64,000 nt of DNA. Origin: Notospermus geniculatus (Eukaryota > Nemertea > Pilidiophora > Heteronemertea > Lineidae). The notes beneath the pieces are model-generated. The model saw nothing but the letters and a program-made list of their open reading frames with translations, was not told the origin of the DNA and did no database searches. The stretch lies in the NCBI GenBank assembly GCA_002633025.1, contig NMRB01001432.1:69792-133791 (forward strand), written 5' to 3'. Position 1 is the stretch's first letter; each line of letters begins with the position of its first letter. Below, in pieces: positions 1 through 11,090 of the stretch. Position numbers and translations under genes: made by a program.

Positions 1-687
1 AGGCTAGGCCTGCATAGATTCAGCAGATCCTCACGCTCAACCATGTCAACCATCAAAAATCACAATCCTGTACCATCAGCGATACTCTCTGTTATTGCAA
101 GACTAACAAAAGTGTGTTTCTCACACTGAAATACGGCACAAAAGGCAATAAAATGGGAAGAAATACCCCCGCGAGAAAACGGACGTCTGCTCTTGCATCC
201 GGCATGTCCGGGTGACTGACGTACTCTAGTCACGTGATCAGGCAGCGCGGGCTATCTTCAGTCTACAATGGCGTGACTTTCACTCACGCGAAGAGTGAAT
301 TTCACTCTGTCGGGATTTACAATTCCCGGGCGCGGGAAGTTAGGCACTCACTCCTCTTAGAGTGAAGGCAAGCATTTCGGACTTCAGTCCTTCGGAGTGA
401 AATCTCACTTTAATGCAGTGAAACGTCTTTAGCTCTTGCATTAGAGTAACAATTTCACTCCCTGGAATTTAGAGAGTACACTTCGGCAAATAGACCTCGA
501 GTATGAACGGTGACTCTCATCAGTGCATGATTTTAGACTATAAAATGGATTGGACGTACATGTGCCTGTACAGTCTAACATGGAGTCTCCTGAGAATGTT
601 TTTACATATACTTGTATATCTTATAACATCCGATTAACACTCTTTTTGTTTGCTAGGGCAAAGTGGACTTCTTTTGCCCCTCGATAA
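1..687. other. 5' flank, no gene recognised
   Basis: I see no convincing coding exon here. Bases 260-480 hold many copies of the words AGTGAA and CACTC in both orientations, around a palindrome-like CCCGGGCGCGGG stretch. A TATAAAA word lies at about 540-546, with an ATG in good context at 580. That ATG opens a short frame closed by TAA at 685, so a promoter for the downstream PAN exon is possible but unproven. Confidence 0.3.
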
Positions 688-705
688 TATCTTAAGTGCC
701 ACAGT

Positions 706-966
706 ATGCACGGGAAAATGTTGGTTCAATCATTATTTAGTCATCTCATCAGCAACAAGGCTCTCAACAACCCCGATCTTGGATCACGGCAATCTATATC
801 GTGTTTACACTGTAGCGTTCTGTGCATCGTCTTGAAGAAATGCACAACATTTAATTTCGTTCCTGACGACAATAAGCTTTCATGCCAACTCAGCCATACA
901 CAGGGAATATGTTTAGAGAAAGATCGAGCAATTTCTTCGACCGGAAGTCGACTGTTTCAAAGAAAG
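706..966 (+). CDS. PAN/Apple-like domain exon (partial gene)
   Basis: This open stretch contains the pattern C-x2-C-x3-C-x5-C followed by TTFNF and a later CQLS, which resembles a PAN/Apple domain (disulphide-bonded adhesion module of secreted or surface proteins). It ends at AAG|GTAAGG, a good donor, in phase 0. The next acceptor, at 1189/1190, is also phase 0, so the two exons can join across a 223-base intron. The true left edge is unclear. A TAA at 685 closes the frame upstream, so the exon may start at the CACAG acceptor at about 705 or the copy may be damaged. The function is unknown; a role in extracellular binding would be inference from the domain. Confidence 0.42.
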
Positions 967-1189
967 GTAAGGAACTTTTGTGAAAAAAAGTAAAACCAGA
1001 ACAATCCTATAATTGGCGATGGAAATAACACCGCTATATGGAAGAAAAAAATAATATAAACTGCTGACAACAAAGAAAATGATAAATACATGTACACTGA
1101 TTATTAAAATACCGTACTACATGTATATGGGCGTGTATATGTATATGGGCGTGTACATGTATATGGGCTATGCGGATGTATAATTGCAG

Positions 1190-2191
1190 CACGATTACGT
1201 TCCGATAGGGCCGCCTCGCAAAGTTCTTATCATGCCACCGATCCCGGTCGGTACATACAAAGTATATAGTAAGTTCGGTTATCCAAACGGATACTTGATA
1301 GCCATTTCAATCGATAACCTGTTAGTATTTAAATTAAACACAACTCGGCTTGTGTACACTTTGCTGTATGATGTTTGGCCACCTCGCAAAGCGTACCTCA
1401 ACCAATTTCTAACGGGGACCACCTGTGAAAACATATTATATTTCCTCTTCGGGAGCCCCAGCTACATATCAATGCTCGATTTCAGTAAAAACCTCCTAAG
1501 TAAAGTAGTGTTCAGTGAACAAGAGAGGGCGTTATTTCGAACCAGGTTCGGTGCTGACATGCAGAGTGTTCATACAAAAGGGATACTTTATATTCATGCA
1601 TGGAAACAAGTGAACAATTACACGTTTGCAATTGAATGTCGGCGCTATTCGAAGGTCGAGTTTTTTGCAGTATATGACGTCATTTTCAACAAACAAACAG
1701 CAGAACTAAAAAATGGAGTAATTTTGTTCAGAAAATGCAGCGCACTGCAGTCATTTTTTGCATATCTCATATGCTTCCATATACGGAGCAGAAATGGTGT
1801 ATTCAACACAAAGATATCTTTGTACAAGAAAAACCAAAAAGATATAGCTTTCATAAAAAATGTTGCCTATTATCGACTACGGTCATTGGTGCTTATAATA
1901 TACGGCCATCCCGAGTCTCTTATGCGATATGTATACTTGCCTGATGATGAGTCCGAGGGTGTTCGTTTCTTAGGGCACGATATTAGTCCAGCGATTTGTC
2001 AGCTCAAGGGGGGTTTATACACGGGTCGTATCGAGTCTCTTCTCGTTAAGATACTAATACGGTTGGAAAGTTCCAAGAGTCCAAATAAGTTTGGATTTGA
2101 TGCTTCGGGGAAACTGTATCAACTTGTGCACTCGTTGGAAGGGAGAAAATTATTTTTAAAATATGTGTATATTTACCCATTGTCTGGGTAG
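1190..2191 (+). CDS. Long terminal exon A, unrecognised protein domain
   Basis: The exon follows an acceptor (ATAATTGCAG) and runs 333 codons to TAG without interruption, which is strong evidence of coding. I do not recognise the family. The protein has alternating blocks of hydrophobic and aromatic residues (for example YLIAISIDNLLVFKL and ENILYFLFGSP), typical of beta-sheet or propeller-like folds, and no obvious transmembrane segment. The start is phase 0 and matches the PAN exon at 706-966, so the likely product is a PAN-containing protein with this C-terminal half. Exon B at 3055 has the same phase and nearly the same length. Confidence 0.55.
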   Translation, partial: HDYVPIGPPRKVLIMPPIPVGTYKVYSKFGYPNGYLIAISIDNLLVFKLNTTRLVYTLLYDVWPPRKAYLNQFLTGTTCENILYFLFGSPSYISMLDFSKNLLSKVVFSEQERALFRTRFGADMQSVHTKGILYIHAWKQVNNYTFAIECRRYSKVEFFAVYDVIFNKQTAELKNGVILFRKCSALQSFFAYLICFHIRSRNGVFNTKISLYKKNQKDIAFIKNVAYYRLRSLVLIIYGHPESLMRYVYLPDDESEGVRFLGHDISPAICQLKGGLYTGRIESLLVKILIRLESSKSPNKFGFDASGKLYQLVHSLEGRKLFLKYVYIYPLSG

Positions 2192-3054
2192 GGTGTGCGT
2201 CATTGGCATAATTTTTTGAAAATAATACTGAATATATGAATGTACATGTATGATGAGCCATATGCGTATTTAAGCACGTGCGCTTATAAACGAAAATCAC
2301 TTGTTTAAAGGCTTGTTTTCGCCTTCGTTTCGCCCGATTATAAGGACTAGCGCTTATACTTTTCTGGAACAAAACCGCTTCTTTGGAAACTCCTTCTTTA
2401 CAAAAAAAAACGATTGTGGTTGTCGGCACATGCGGTGCGATCGTTGTCTGCGATCGGCAAACTGACCCGCGCCGCCGGGACTCGACGAGTGCATGTAGGT
2501 CTACATTGTACTTGTTGAATGTTTGATGCTAACTGAATGAGATCGTATATGAGACACACTTATGGCTGTACGAGATACACCAGTAAAATGGATGTTCTTT
2601 TTGGGATCACTGATCACATCACTTATTGTTCGAATTTAAGCGCACTGTGCTTATATTCGAATTTTAGCGCACGTCGATTATAAGCGCAGTGTGCTAAAAT
2701 ACGCATAAATACGGTACATGTTGAACACGTCCGATACATCAAACCGAAACTGCTTAGGCAAGTTTCGGCTTTAGGCCGCTATTACATAGAAGTATACGGT
2801 ATACGAAATCGCCGGTTAACAATGGCTTCACGGTCGTGAATCTTCGGGAAGCCTTTGTTAACTGGTATACCGTATACCGTATACCGTATACTTCTATGTA
2901 ACAGGGGCCTTAGAGCAAAGTAGTTTTCGAATAGTGTATACAGCTGTAAGTATTGTACATGTACATTGTAATTCGATATAAGGTAGTGTACTTGTGCTAT
3001 GATTCGGCGCCACATGTACCAGCGATGATTTTTTATAACGTCACCTGTTTTTAG
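2192..3054. other. Spacer between terminal exons A and B
   Basis: There is no PAN-like or other exon visible between the two long exons. The stretch holds short inverted words around GCGCACTGTGCTTATA (2640-2700), the hairpin element at 2772-2911, and the pyrimidine tract and acceptor of exon B (CCTGTTTTTAG at 3044-3054). Confidence 0.4.
2772..2911. mobile_element. Short hairpin MITE with TTACATAGAAGTATACGG arms
   Basis: The left arm (TTACATAGAAGTATACGGT) is matched in inverse at 2880-2905, and the inner arms (GGTTAAC.. and ..GTTAACT) pair as well, so the whole 140 bases fold into one stem. Outer ends read TAGGCC on the left and GGCCTTA on the right. It lies in the gap or intron before exon B and codes for nothing. 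Confidence 0.65.
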
Positions 3055-4068
3055 CATCGGGAAAACTACACATTCGCACGTAAGGTCAGGTCCGTCCTTA
3101 GACCACCTTATACATTTCGTGGTAACAGAGATAGATGGTGGTACGACGAATTATCTGAATATCTTGTTATCTCGCGAAAAGGAGGAGTCAGCAAATCGAA
3201 AGTAAACTTTTATTCTTATCGTGAAAACACGTTTCACCTGGTACAGATATTTGAATATGACGGAGCTTTTGGGTTTATTGGTAAATTCAGAAATTTGTAT
3301 CAAAAAAGGTTTCTACTTTTCACGACTAGAAAACCTTTTCGGGATTACCTTCATGACATATTCAACAGAACTAAAATATATCGATTCGACGTAGGCCGAT
3401 CGCATCCATGTTATGGCTCTCAGTGGGTCCGTGACGCCCCAACCTTCGGGAAGGGAACCAGAGTAGTGATAACGTGCTACCCGCGTCGAGGTATAAGCGC
3501 AACAGTCTTCAATGTCACATTTAATGAGTTGACCATGACAGCAATTTTGTCATCAGGCATGAAACTTGAAATCAATGACGATGTGGGCAGTGATGTTTCA
3601 TTTTTCACAGAAAACGAGGATGTTATTTCGATTCCTACTATATTACGAGGTGGACGTTTTTTTATCTACAGAAGAAATAGAAACTACAGATACGAACAAC
3701 AAGCTTTATTGATTCAGAAGAATTCTCCACGCTCTCCACGGCAACCTTGGCTTGATCAAATACACTGGAGTCCGAGGTATCAGTCATGCCTAAGTTGGCA
3801 CGTGAAACGCATCACCTCCACCTACTCCATGCCAGGCATTTTAGTTGGCTCTGTCGTTCTCTGCAAACCAAGAGAACCCTTAATACATGTAACTCCATCT
3901 CGTTCTTTTCCACCAATCATTCGACTCTCATTCCATCACTTGTATAGATTTAATATTGCAAAGCTTAGTTTTGCCTTCTCACTTCGTGGAGATGAAATCC
4001 TTCTGTTTCCGTGCGAGACGGACAAAAAGAACAATTTCAGATTCGTCGACGTCATGTCTGCAGTCTAG
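3055..4068 (+). CDS. Long terminal exon B, distant paralogue of exon A
   Basis: The frame runs from the acceptor CACCTGTTTTTAG to TAG for 337 codons; an in-frame TAG lies in the acceptor itself, so the exon boundary is well defined. It starts in phase 0 like exon A and has the same size. Both begin with His, then an Arg-rich (K/S)VL..PP segment, then YL(V/A)IS and a later F...LV.I..YD block, so I infer an ancient tandem duplication. I do not recognise the fold. It may be an alternative last exon of the PAN gene or a second gene whose first exons are missing. Confidence 0.5.
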   Translation, partial: HRENYTFARKVRSVLRPPYTFRGNRDRWWYDELSEYLVISRKGGVSKSKVNFYSYRENTFHLVQIFEYDGAFGFIGKFRNLYQKRFLLFTTRKPFRDYLHDIFNRTKIYRFDVGRSHPCYGSQWVRDAPTFGKGTRVVITCYPRRGISATVFNVTFNELTMTAILSSGMKLEINDDVGSDVSFFTENEDVISIPTILRGGRFFIYRRNRNYRYEQQALLIQKNSPRSPRQPWLDQIHWSPRYQSCLSWHVKRITSTYSMPGILVGSVVLCKPREPLIHVTPSRSFPPIIRLSFHHLYRFNIAKLSFAFSLRGDEILLFPCETDKKNNFRFVDVMSAV

Positions 4069-4290
4069 AAGAATAGCAAACTTGACGCTAGGTGGCGATA
4101 TCTGAGGATATCACTACTAGTATTGACGCTAGGTTTCCATGTTGAATAGTAGTGCGCGCGCGAGGCGAACAGTAGAAATTCTTCTGTTTGTAAAGCGGTT
4201 ACCCATCACGTCGTTTTCTACGCTTACAATATAGATCTGTTGTAGATAGGTGTACAAAGGTATAGAGACGAATCAAACATCGGTAGAGTA

Positions 4291-4296
4291 AATAAA
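4291..4296 (+). promoter_or_regulatory. Candidate polyadenylation signal AATAAA
   Basis: An exact AATAAA lies 222 bases after the stop of exon B, in non-coding sequence. No AATAAA follows exon A before exon B, which fits exon B being the last exon of a shared transcript. Confidence 0.35.
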
Positions 4297-4299
4297 GTT

Positions 4300-5200
4300 A
4301 TTCTGTTTCATTTTCGACAAGATAAATATTGTTTTCTGCAAATAATAACAGTTTGAAAAAGAAGTTGGCGTCACTTGAAAGACCAAAAAGATGGCGACTC
4401 CACCGACGTTGACGTCAAGATTTTCAAGATGGCGATCTAGCGTCGACGGCAGTGTTAAAATTTCGTCCAATTATCAAAAAAAAATTTCAACGCTGTCGTG
4501 GAGTATGGAAGAATAGGGTACAATATGGAAGTGTGCCACCAGCTTGGACTTTTCTACGATTTGTCAGTCACATATTAACGGCTGCAACCAAGACCCTCCG
4601 CCTTGGGTTTAATTCCTTAAGCCAATACTTCCAGAGGTGATTTGTGGGCACATGGTCAAATTAGTAGTACCAGTATTGCTATAATTTGTACTACTTAATA
4701 CTGTACTACCAGTACATGTATTCAGCAGATCGACCGGTTTCAACAGCTGCAGTAGATCGCCTGTTTTGGTTGAATAATATACAATGGAATTTATGACCTT
4801 GTGGCTTTTATGCGAGTATCAACCTATCCCCCTCCCCTCCCCCGAGTCTGGGCAAATCGGATTCACTGATTCTCGCATAAGTACACCCTTAGTCAAAAGT
4901 AAATTAACAGTGCCTAAATTCAATATTTCTTTGAATATTAATGAAACGCACCTTTTCTTTCTATACTCACTCATAACAACTGCTTTGACACCTCTTTCCT
5001 CCGAAATGACCCCGTTCTACAGTTTAGTGACTTTTTGGTGAAAGATTGCAATTTGATCAAAAAATGAGGTTTTTTATTATCGCCTAAGCAAAATCGAGAA
5101 CCTGAGAATTCTACAGCTCTACTGTTTCCAGACACAATGATATTTTGAAATAAAGAATTGAAGCTTCTGCAACCGATTTATTGATGATTTCTTATGCTCA
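4300..5200. other. No gene seen
   Basis: AT-rich sequence with scattered short open frames that have no family features. TACTACCAGTACATGTA words occur near 4690-4720. Nothing else is supported. Confidence 0.4.
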
Positions 5201-5313
5201 ATATACACGATCCAGTTTTCTGTCAAACTTCTTGATCAAACTTTTTCGTCAAATTTTTCCATTCGACCCTCTCAATCCACATGGTGGATTTTTTATCAGT
5301 CTTTTCGTATATA

Positions 5314-5552
5314 AGGGCCGTTTAGACGACAAGCCAAAAAAAACACATTCAGATTCGATCCGATTGGATCCGATCGACCGCATCCGGTCTCATTTGCGTT
5401 TAGACGAGATTTGAATGTGGTCGTATGTGGTCCAATTGGTCAAAAATCCACATTGGACTGCATTGGGTAGCGTTTACACGTAAAAGTTTTGAACCCACAA
5501 TCCGATTCGATCGGATCGAATGTGGATTTTTGCCTGTCGTCTAAACGGCCCT
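5314..5552. mobile_element. MITE with AGGGCCGTTTAGACGAC terminal inverted repeats
   Basis: Both ends read AGGGCCGTTTAGACGACA(G) in inverse orientation, and the interior is also partly palindromic (GATTCGATC.., CACATT..). The paralogous site at about 16170 lacks it, so it inserted after the two host copies separated. The target duplication is not sharply defined here, possibly TA. Confidence 0.75.
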
Positions 5553-5651
5553 ATTGAGTCAAGGAAAGGCGCAGTATAGATGACATAACCATACAAAATA
5601 GTCCCAACGCCGTGAAAATGACATCTATATGGCTGTTCATAACAAAACGCC

Positions 5652-5753
5652 AGGGCCGTATGCACAAAACATCTTAAGTGTAAAATTTCCCTTAAACCAT
5701 TGTTCCAAACAAAAGACAAGGAAAATTGTACACTTTTTATGCATACGGCCCCT
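5652..5753. mobile_element. MITE with AGGGCCGTATGCA ends
   Basis: The 102-base hairpin reads AGGGCCGTATGCACAAAA at the left and ends ..GCATACGGCCCCT. The second copy of the host repeat at about 16525 lacks it. Its ends resemble those of the neighbouring element at 5314, but the interior is unrelated. Confidence 0.7.
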
Positions 5754-6124
5754 CGTCACCGCGATCAAGGCGTTAATCGGACAACAAAAATATTCCCCGT
5801 GTCACACGGTACGATTTGTAATTAGTTGGTCAAATCGTAGGAGAAAAATAGGACGGGCTCTGTCCAAAACAATTTTGGATTTTGATATTTGGTTGGTCAA
5901 ATTCGTGGATTTTCCCCGTGCTACACGATAAAATATTTTGCTCGAACTTTTTTGGTCAAATTAAATTGGACCGTGTGGCTCGGGAAGTAGACTTGTTCCG
6001 ATATTATTTTTCTTTCCCCTGCCAAAAACATTTACAGGCAGCAGTCGCTGCATGATCTGACACCATAAACCGTCACTTCGAGAACCCTGTCGTCATCAGG
6101 CTGGTATATGGCTAAACACGTAGA

Positions 6125-6179
6125 CACCTCTCCTCACACTCGACAGCTATAGTAAAGCTGTCGGGTGTGAGGAGAGGTG
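6125..6179. other. Perfect short hairpin (24-bp stem)
   Basis: CACCTCTCCTCACAC.. pairs with ..GTGTGAGGAGAGGTG over 24 base pairs with one mismatch and a 7-base loop. It is isolated and has no flanking stem. It could be a MITE remnant; the loop is small for a typical pre-miRNA. Confidence 0.5.
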
Positions 6180-8544
6180 CCCACTTCCAACATGATCCCC
6201 AACCAACACCAATCCACCGCCCCCTTCAGGCGCAACCTTCGCGCGACCCAAAGGAATGTGGAAGTAGGCTTACCACACACCACAGGCTGACCACAAATCT
6301 TATTCAACACACGACTCTTGAATAACCGATTGGACAGCGTGATCAAATTATACTCTGCTCCACTTTTACACGCAAAAACGAAAATTACAGGCAGCATATA
6401 TCTCATGAGTCCTTTACTAGTGTGTAAACGCTGTAGAATGGCCGTAGAATGTATGAATTGCGAATAGACTGTAAATAGTGCCCAGTCATGTGCAGGCGAT
6501 CGTCGATGGTAACGCGGGGGTCGATGGCGTAATTAGGTAGCCGCAAGCTGTTGTCAGATTTCGTATTTCCGCATTCCATTGGGTCGCGCGAAGGCTGCGC
6601 CGGACTATACATTTTCATATTGCTTGGATCCAGGCCCCTCTGAGAAAAGCAATAAAGACACCCTCAGTTGACTGTTTTTATAATCAAATGTGATCACTGT
6701 GCTTTATAGAAACAGAAAATGAGCAAAGTCCCAAGAATTACAGGTAAATTACATTACATAACCAATAACAAAGAAATTCACGAAACATGAAAAACAGGTA
6801 CAATGTTCTCAGAGAAGAAGCGTGTAAATGACACATTCAGGGAGTATAGAACCTGGGGTTGCAAGGGTGTCTTGACCTGCACTTCATAGACACCATGCCC
6901 CACACACTCAGTACATTAGAAGTTATGTGACGAAACTGAAGGCACCTGCGGGGTCTATCAGTCGAAAGGAATTGAATTAGACGCATCTTAGAATGCACTA
7001 ATTAGCCAATACGCTGAAACAAATATTAAGTAATAATATTGTACACTTGGATGGACAGCTTAACCCTTTCGCACCCGGATTAATTTGGAAAGTGCACGTT
7101 GTGTGACATGAATTTCTGATGTGTTTACAAAAACGCGCCTAGCTCCCCGAAATTACTACCAAAACTTGCGCTATGCCAATCATTCTGGAGGCAACAAAAT
7201 GGGCCACGACCTCATGCAGGTTTGCTTCTTCCAAAATGTCTGTGAGAGAAACAGTCCAGAGCCTAAGATGCAAGTTGTGAGGCAATAGTCAAATTCTGCC
7301 TACGTTTTTGTCAGGTTGCCAATCTTTAAACGTCTATATCTCGAAAACCGTTGCTCGTACGCGTCTGAAAATTGGCCAACATGGCGCTACTTTTTCCTAC
7401 TCTTACTTTTGGCGCTAGTCCCGGAGATACATGGCCATTTTGTCACAACCAGTCAGATTTGCACTTTGGAGTCAGTAAATCTAGACCCGATGACAAACGT
7501 TAACACGCAATTTTACCGAGGTTTCTTCGAACAGAGCAAAATCGCGTATTCGGGGGGGGGGGTAGTCGCGCATTAAAAAATATGCAAAGAGAACATCAAT
7601 CGGTCTGCTGGTTATGATTGAATGTCCGAGGGCGTGTGGTACAGGCCACTCTCGCCAACCGACGAGTTTGGGCGCGTAAGGGTTAACTGGATTTCAGGAA
7701 TTCTCAAGTCCATGAGAAAACAGGGTGAAAGGTTGGTCTAAGTGAAAGGAACTAAATTTCCTGTCACCATCTCACACATGGGTCTCGAATCGCAGACTCG
7801 TCCCTCTGGGATGACCACAGATATGCAGATGGTTTGTTTGTAAGTTGTTTATTAATTACAAAATCATCTATACAAAGAGAAGGTAATCAGGGTATAGGCA
7901 CGAGCATTATCTGGCCCTGATTTACTAACAAAATTACAAAAATTTACATAAATTACAAAAAGTGTTAAATGGCAACTTAATATATGCATTATAAACAAAA
8001 TAGGTTACAAGTGATGTTACATTGTATAATGGCAACTTACCGGTAATTTACAAAGAATGGCAAATATAAACAGATAATGACAAGGCTTGATCTAGGAATT
8101 TTTGATTGATTAGCAACTTTGCGAATCAAAATTTGTTAAACACACGATTTGATTAGCAATTCTTTAATTTGATTAGCAGTGTGTTCGAGAATCACCGAGC
8201 CCTACCTGTAGTGTGTTTAAAATAGCTGACTCACTCATGTATGCAGCGACTGCGACAGGGATAGCGAACCAGGTACCTTAGTTTGATCTACAGCCTAGAG
8301 ATATGTGCGACGATTAGTCGACATCGTTAGGTCTTGCAACGCACACAACCCATGTATTATGATAAGGATGTCTGTTTAGTTCGACCTGCACCTTAGAGAT
8401 GGCGCGACGATCAGGCCAAGGTTCTACTATTTCCACCACGGATGGGCCTAAGTCATGAAGTAGCATGAAATGGAAGGCGCTGCTTTGATTCGCTACCAGT
8501 GCCAATCATGTTAAGATTTTTTTCTCTTTAATTCGCAAAGTGCC

Positions 8545-8583
8545 ATGATATGATATGATATGATATGATATGATATGATATTT
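8545..8583. repeat. (ATGAT)n microsatellite
   Basis: Seven or so uninterrupted copies of a 5-base unit, followed by TTTTATTTCG. On the minus strand it could be the tail of a retroposon, because the flank runs into AT-rich non-coding sequence. Confidence 0.8.
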
Positions 8584-9050
8584 TATTTCGACCAACATAA
8601 GAAAATAATACAATAAATTAAATACAGAAAGTAAGGTCAGGAGCCCATTAACAAGATCAGACGATCGCTTCCGTTTCGGCCCCCTTGAAAGATAGTTACA
8701 TATAGAGATGAATGAACATAAATTAGTATTAAACTAAAACAAGACGGAAACCAATGACGTCGAAATAGATAGTACATGTAATACGATAGTAATATGGACG
8801 GTAACATCATGACATGGATATGACATTGATAGTAATATATACATAGATTAATTCACTACAAGTATAAACAAACATTACAACGTGTTATAGAACACGTGGA
8901 GTTATAACCATTTGATATGTAGTTTTTGTGATACCGGTAATTAATAAAACCAGGTAAACTGTGAGTTGTGAGCTTTTCAGAAACAATTCTAGGATGGGGT
9001 TAAATACATGCAAAATACTAACAAAGAGTAGCCATCTGTTTCCTTCATTT

Positions 9051-9056
9051 TTTATT
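9051..9056 (-). promoter_or_regulatory. Candidate polyadenylation signal for the TNFR-like gene
   Basis: AATAAA on the minus strand, 313 bases beyond the stop codon of the last exon at 9369. No closer match was seen. Confidence 0.3.
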
Positions 9057-9195
9057 GCTATGGTAACTGCACGTAACTAGAGAATGATTACAACACGTCG
9101 CTCATTGTTGAGATCAACATCAGTCTTAGACCGACGGAACACGTGTTGTAGGTTGCAGACCCCCTTTTCTCAGAAAAGACAGGTCACTTGTCTTG

Positions 9196-9300
9196 AGGAT
9201 CCATATTCATAAAACTTCATGTACTTAAGTCTAAGTGTGACACTTATCCTTTGTTCAACACGTTGACTTAAGTACCGGTATATATATGAATATGGACCCT
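9196..9300. mobile_element. MITE with AGGRTCCATATTCATA ends
   Basis: The left end AGGATCCATATTCATA is matched in inverse by TATGAATATGGACCCT at 9284-9300, and inner words (GTACTTAAGT / ACTTAAGTAC) also pair. About 105 bases, non-coding, in the 3' region of the TNFR-like gene. Confidence 0.65.
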
Positions 9301-9368
9301 GAAGAACAGCATCTCTCTAGCTACGTACGAAGTGATTCATAATTGCCCCGAGTCAGTATTTTTCATGT

Positions 9369-9991
9369 CTACAATTGGTGCATTTGAATAGCAATCTCTG
9401 GTTCCGACCAGGGTTGTTTGATCTCTGTCTCTGGTTCTTCCAAGGACGGCGCACAGAGACTGCCGGGTGGAGCCCTGCGACCTTGACCGAGGAAACTAGG
9501 GAGGACATCCCCAGTCTTGTCTTTGTTATGCCGATCAGCCTCTTCCATCTCGTTCCCCTCTGCTACACCGTCAGGTGTGGCATGGACTGGCAACCTGGTT
9601 ACACTCTCTGTCGCTACGACTGGGAATCTTTCCAGAACGGGAGTTTCGCCGTTTGTTGGGGTCCGTACTTCCCCGGTAACTGTAGAGACGTGAGGTGGTG
9701 GGTCAACTATAGGGGCGTGTGGTGGTTGGTCAACTGGAGGGATGTGAGGTGGTTGGTCACCTGGACGGACATGAGGTGGTTGGTCAACTTGAGGGATGTG
9801 AGGTGGTTGGTCAACTCGAGAGACTTGAGGTGGTTGGTCAACTGGAGGGACGTCAGCTGTCGGGGGAACATCGTCATGACCACCACCGACAAGAGGATCT
9901 CTCTCTGTGCCGGTGTCATGCTCATCGAGTGGAGGTCGTTCAGAATCTCCCGCTGGGGGTTGTCCTGACTCTTTTACGCACGTACAAACTT
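9369..9991 (-). CDS. TNFR-like gene, exon 4: proline-rich cytoplasmic tail
   Basis: The exon follows the acceptor TTTCACTTTCAG and supplies two bases to the split codon, matching the donor at 11091. It encodes the last 207 residues (about 237-443). After VCTCVKESG comes a run of six 9-residue units of the form VDQPPHxPx (27-base tandem repeats, positions about 9690-9855), then an acidic C-terminal part. The context PSLEE contains SLEE, which fits the short TRAF2/3 binding pattern (P/S/A/T)-x-(Q/E)-E, but such motifs arise by chance and this is only inference. There is no death domain. The opposite-strand frames over this region are shadows of the repeat. Confidence 0.6.
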
Positions 9992-10206
9992 CTGAAAGTG
10001 AAAGTAATGTGGTCATTGTGAGTTTGGGTCCAGCTGGCAAAGAATTTCCCTTCCATTATTGAGATGGGAAGGAGGGAAACGGTGCCACGGTGACATTGTG
10101 GTTGAAACTGAATGGTTAAAATTCAGAGGCAGGCCTATCATCGTTATTGATATGCAATTGAAATCCATTGAAACTGAACGGATTAAATCATCGTTCTATC
10201 TATGTT

Positions 10207-10385
10207 GATGCAGGTGTGAAGGGAAAGAATGTCCTAGGAAAAACTGTCCGGGGAACAAAAGATCCTATTGTAACATTCGAATCTCTGACAATTGGTTTCT
10301 GTTGCCTACCCATGCCGCTAAATCCGTCATTCAACAATAGAAGTGGACACGTTTTACAGGGGGACACTATTTACTGCTACACCGG
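10207..10385. repeat. Dispersed repeat family 2 (GTGGACACGTTTTACAGGGG end), intronic copy
   Basis: The same sequence occurs at 51064-51237 (about 170 bases, small differences) and its right end again at 32450-32503. It lies in the intron between exons 3 and 4 of the TNFR-like gene. No coding frame is shared, so this is probably a non-autonomous transposon end. Confidence 0.6.
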
Positions 10386-11090
10386 CGCTCTGTCGTCGAT
10401 TTCGCTTTTGGGGCCATTATTCCATGCTAGACCATTTAATTTTCCCGAACCCCCTCCAATTTTTATGATTTTTTGGACGTGCATGGGAGGGGCATCCTAG
10501 AGAAATTGCCACACACCAAAGCTCAGCTTATTATGACCATTTTTGGCGGATTAAGAGCACTTTGAAAATACGTGACAACATGCTGGTTCAAGGTTATTGT
10601 ATTTTTCCATTGGGGTCTGAGTAAGGGCAGGGTATATGGAAGAGGCCATCTCAAGCTACTCCATCAATTGCATGGGGTCTTTTACCTGCCCTTGCAAAGG
10701 ACCATGGTACAAAGCACCATGCGCCGGAGGTGAAGAGCCAGCGATGATTATCCATATAGCTCAGGCTGGATTCAACTGTGTGACAGGAATCAACGCCTTG
10801 GAATGTACAAGTCCGCCAAACAATATCCCGCTATTGTAAGGTTATATTCGAATGGTCATGGTCTCTATAGCCATATACGTGTATTCTAATCCCTCGCTGA
10901 TCAATAAGACTAGACTTTGATTCCAGGGGGACTTTGTCTATAATACCGTTGTCTAATTTACTTTTGTCTAATTTACCCGGATTCCTTTGATCCCTGTCAC
11001 ACCGGGACTTTCCGCATGCTAGGCGGACGTGATAACTACTACGGCTGTCAGAGCTCCTCGACTTTGCTCAACGGTGATGAAGATACCTAC

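Larger units (their letters stand above)
5205..5990. repeat. Dispersed repeat family 1, copy 1 (carries two MITEs)
   Basis: This segment matches 16080-16640 over its whole length: a GATCCARTTTTCTGTCAAAC start, a GTGGATTTTTTATC block, a GGCGCAGTATAGA block, CAACGCCGTGAAAATGACAT and a TACGATTTGTAATTA block. The ends carry related inverted words (CACGGTCCAATTT.. and ..GATCCAGTTTTC), so the family is probably a DNA transposon derivative. Two MITEs at 5314-5552 and 5652-5753 are absent from the other copy. Confidence 0.65.
6180..9195. other. No gene seen; AT-rich repeats
   Basis: No open frame here has family features. At 7835-8095 there is an AT-rich, ACAAAATTAC-rich stretch that could be a LINE 3' end on the minus strand, but I cannot prove it. 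A pentanucleotide microsatellite lies at 8545-8583. A minus-strand AATAAA at 9051-9056 may serve the TNFR-like gene that ends at 9369. Confidence 0.3.

Noticed and set aside
7316-7576. 86-codon frame starting PIFKRLYLENRCSYASENWP
   Set aside because: No acceptor or donor in context, ends in a G run, and no recognisable family.
7835-8095. LINE 3' end on the minus strand
   Set aside because: The AT-rich ACAAAATTAC words are suggestive, but there is no coding part and no second copy in the window to prove it.
9375-9968. 197-codon plus-strand frame rich in Trp (RWLVNWRDV repeats)
   Set aside because: It is the antisense of the VDQPPH-coding repeat of the TNFR-like exon 4; 27-base units keep all frames open.
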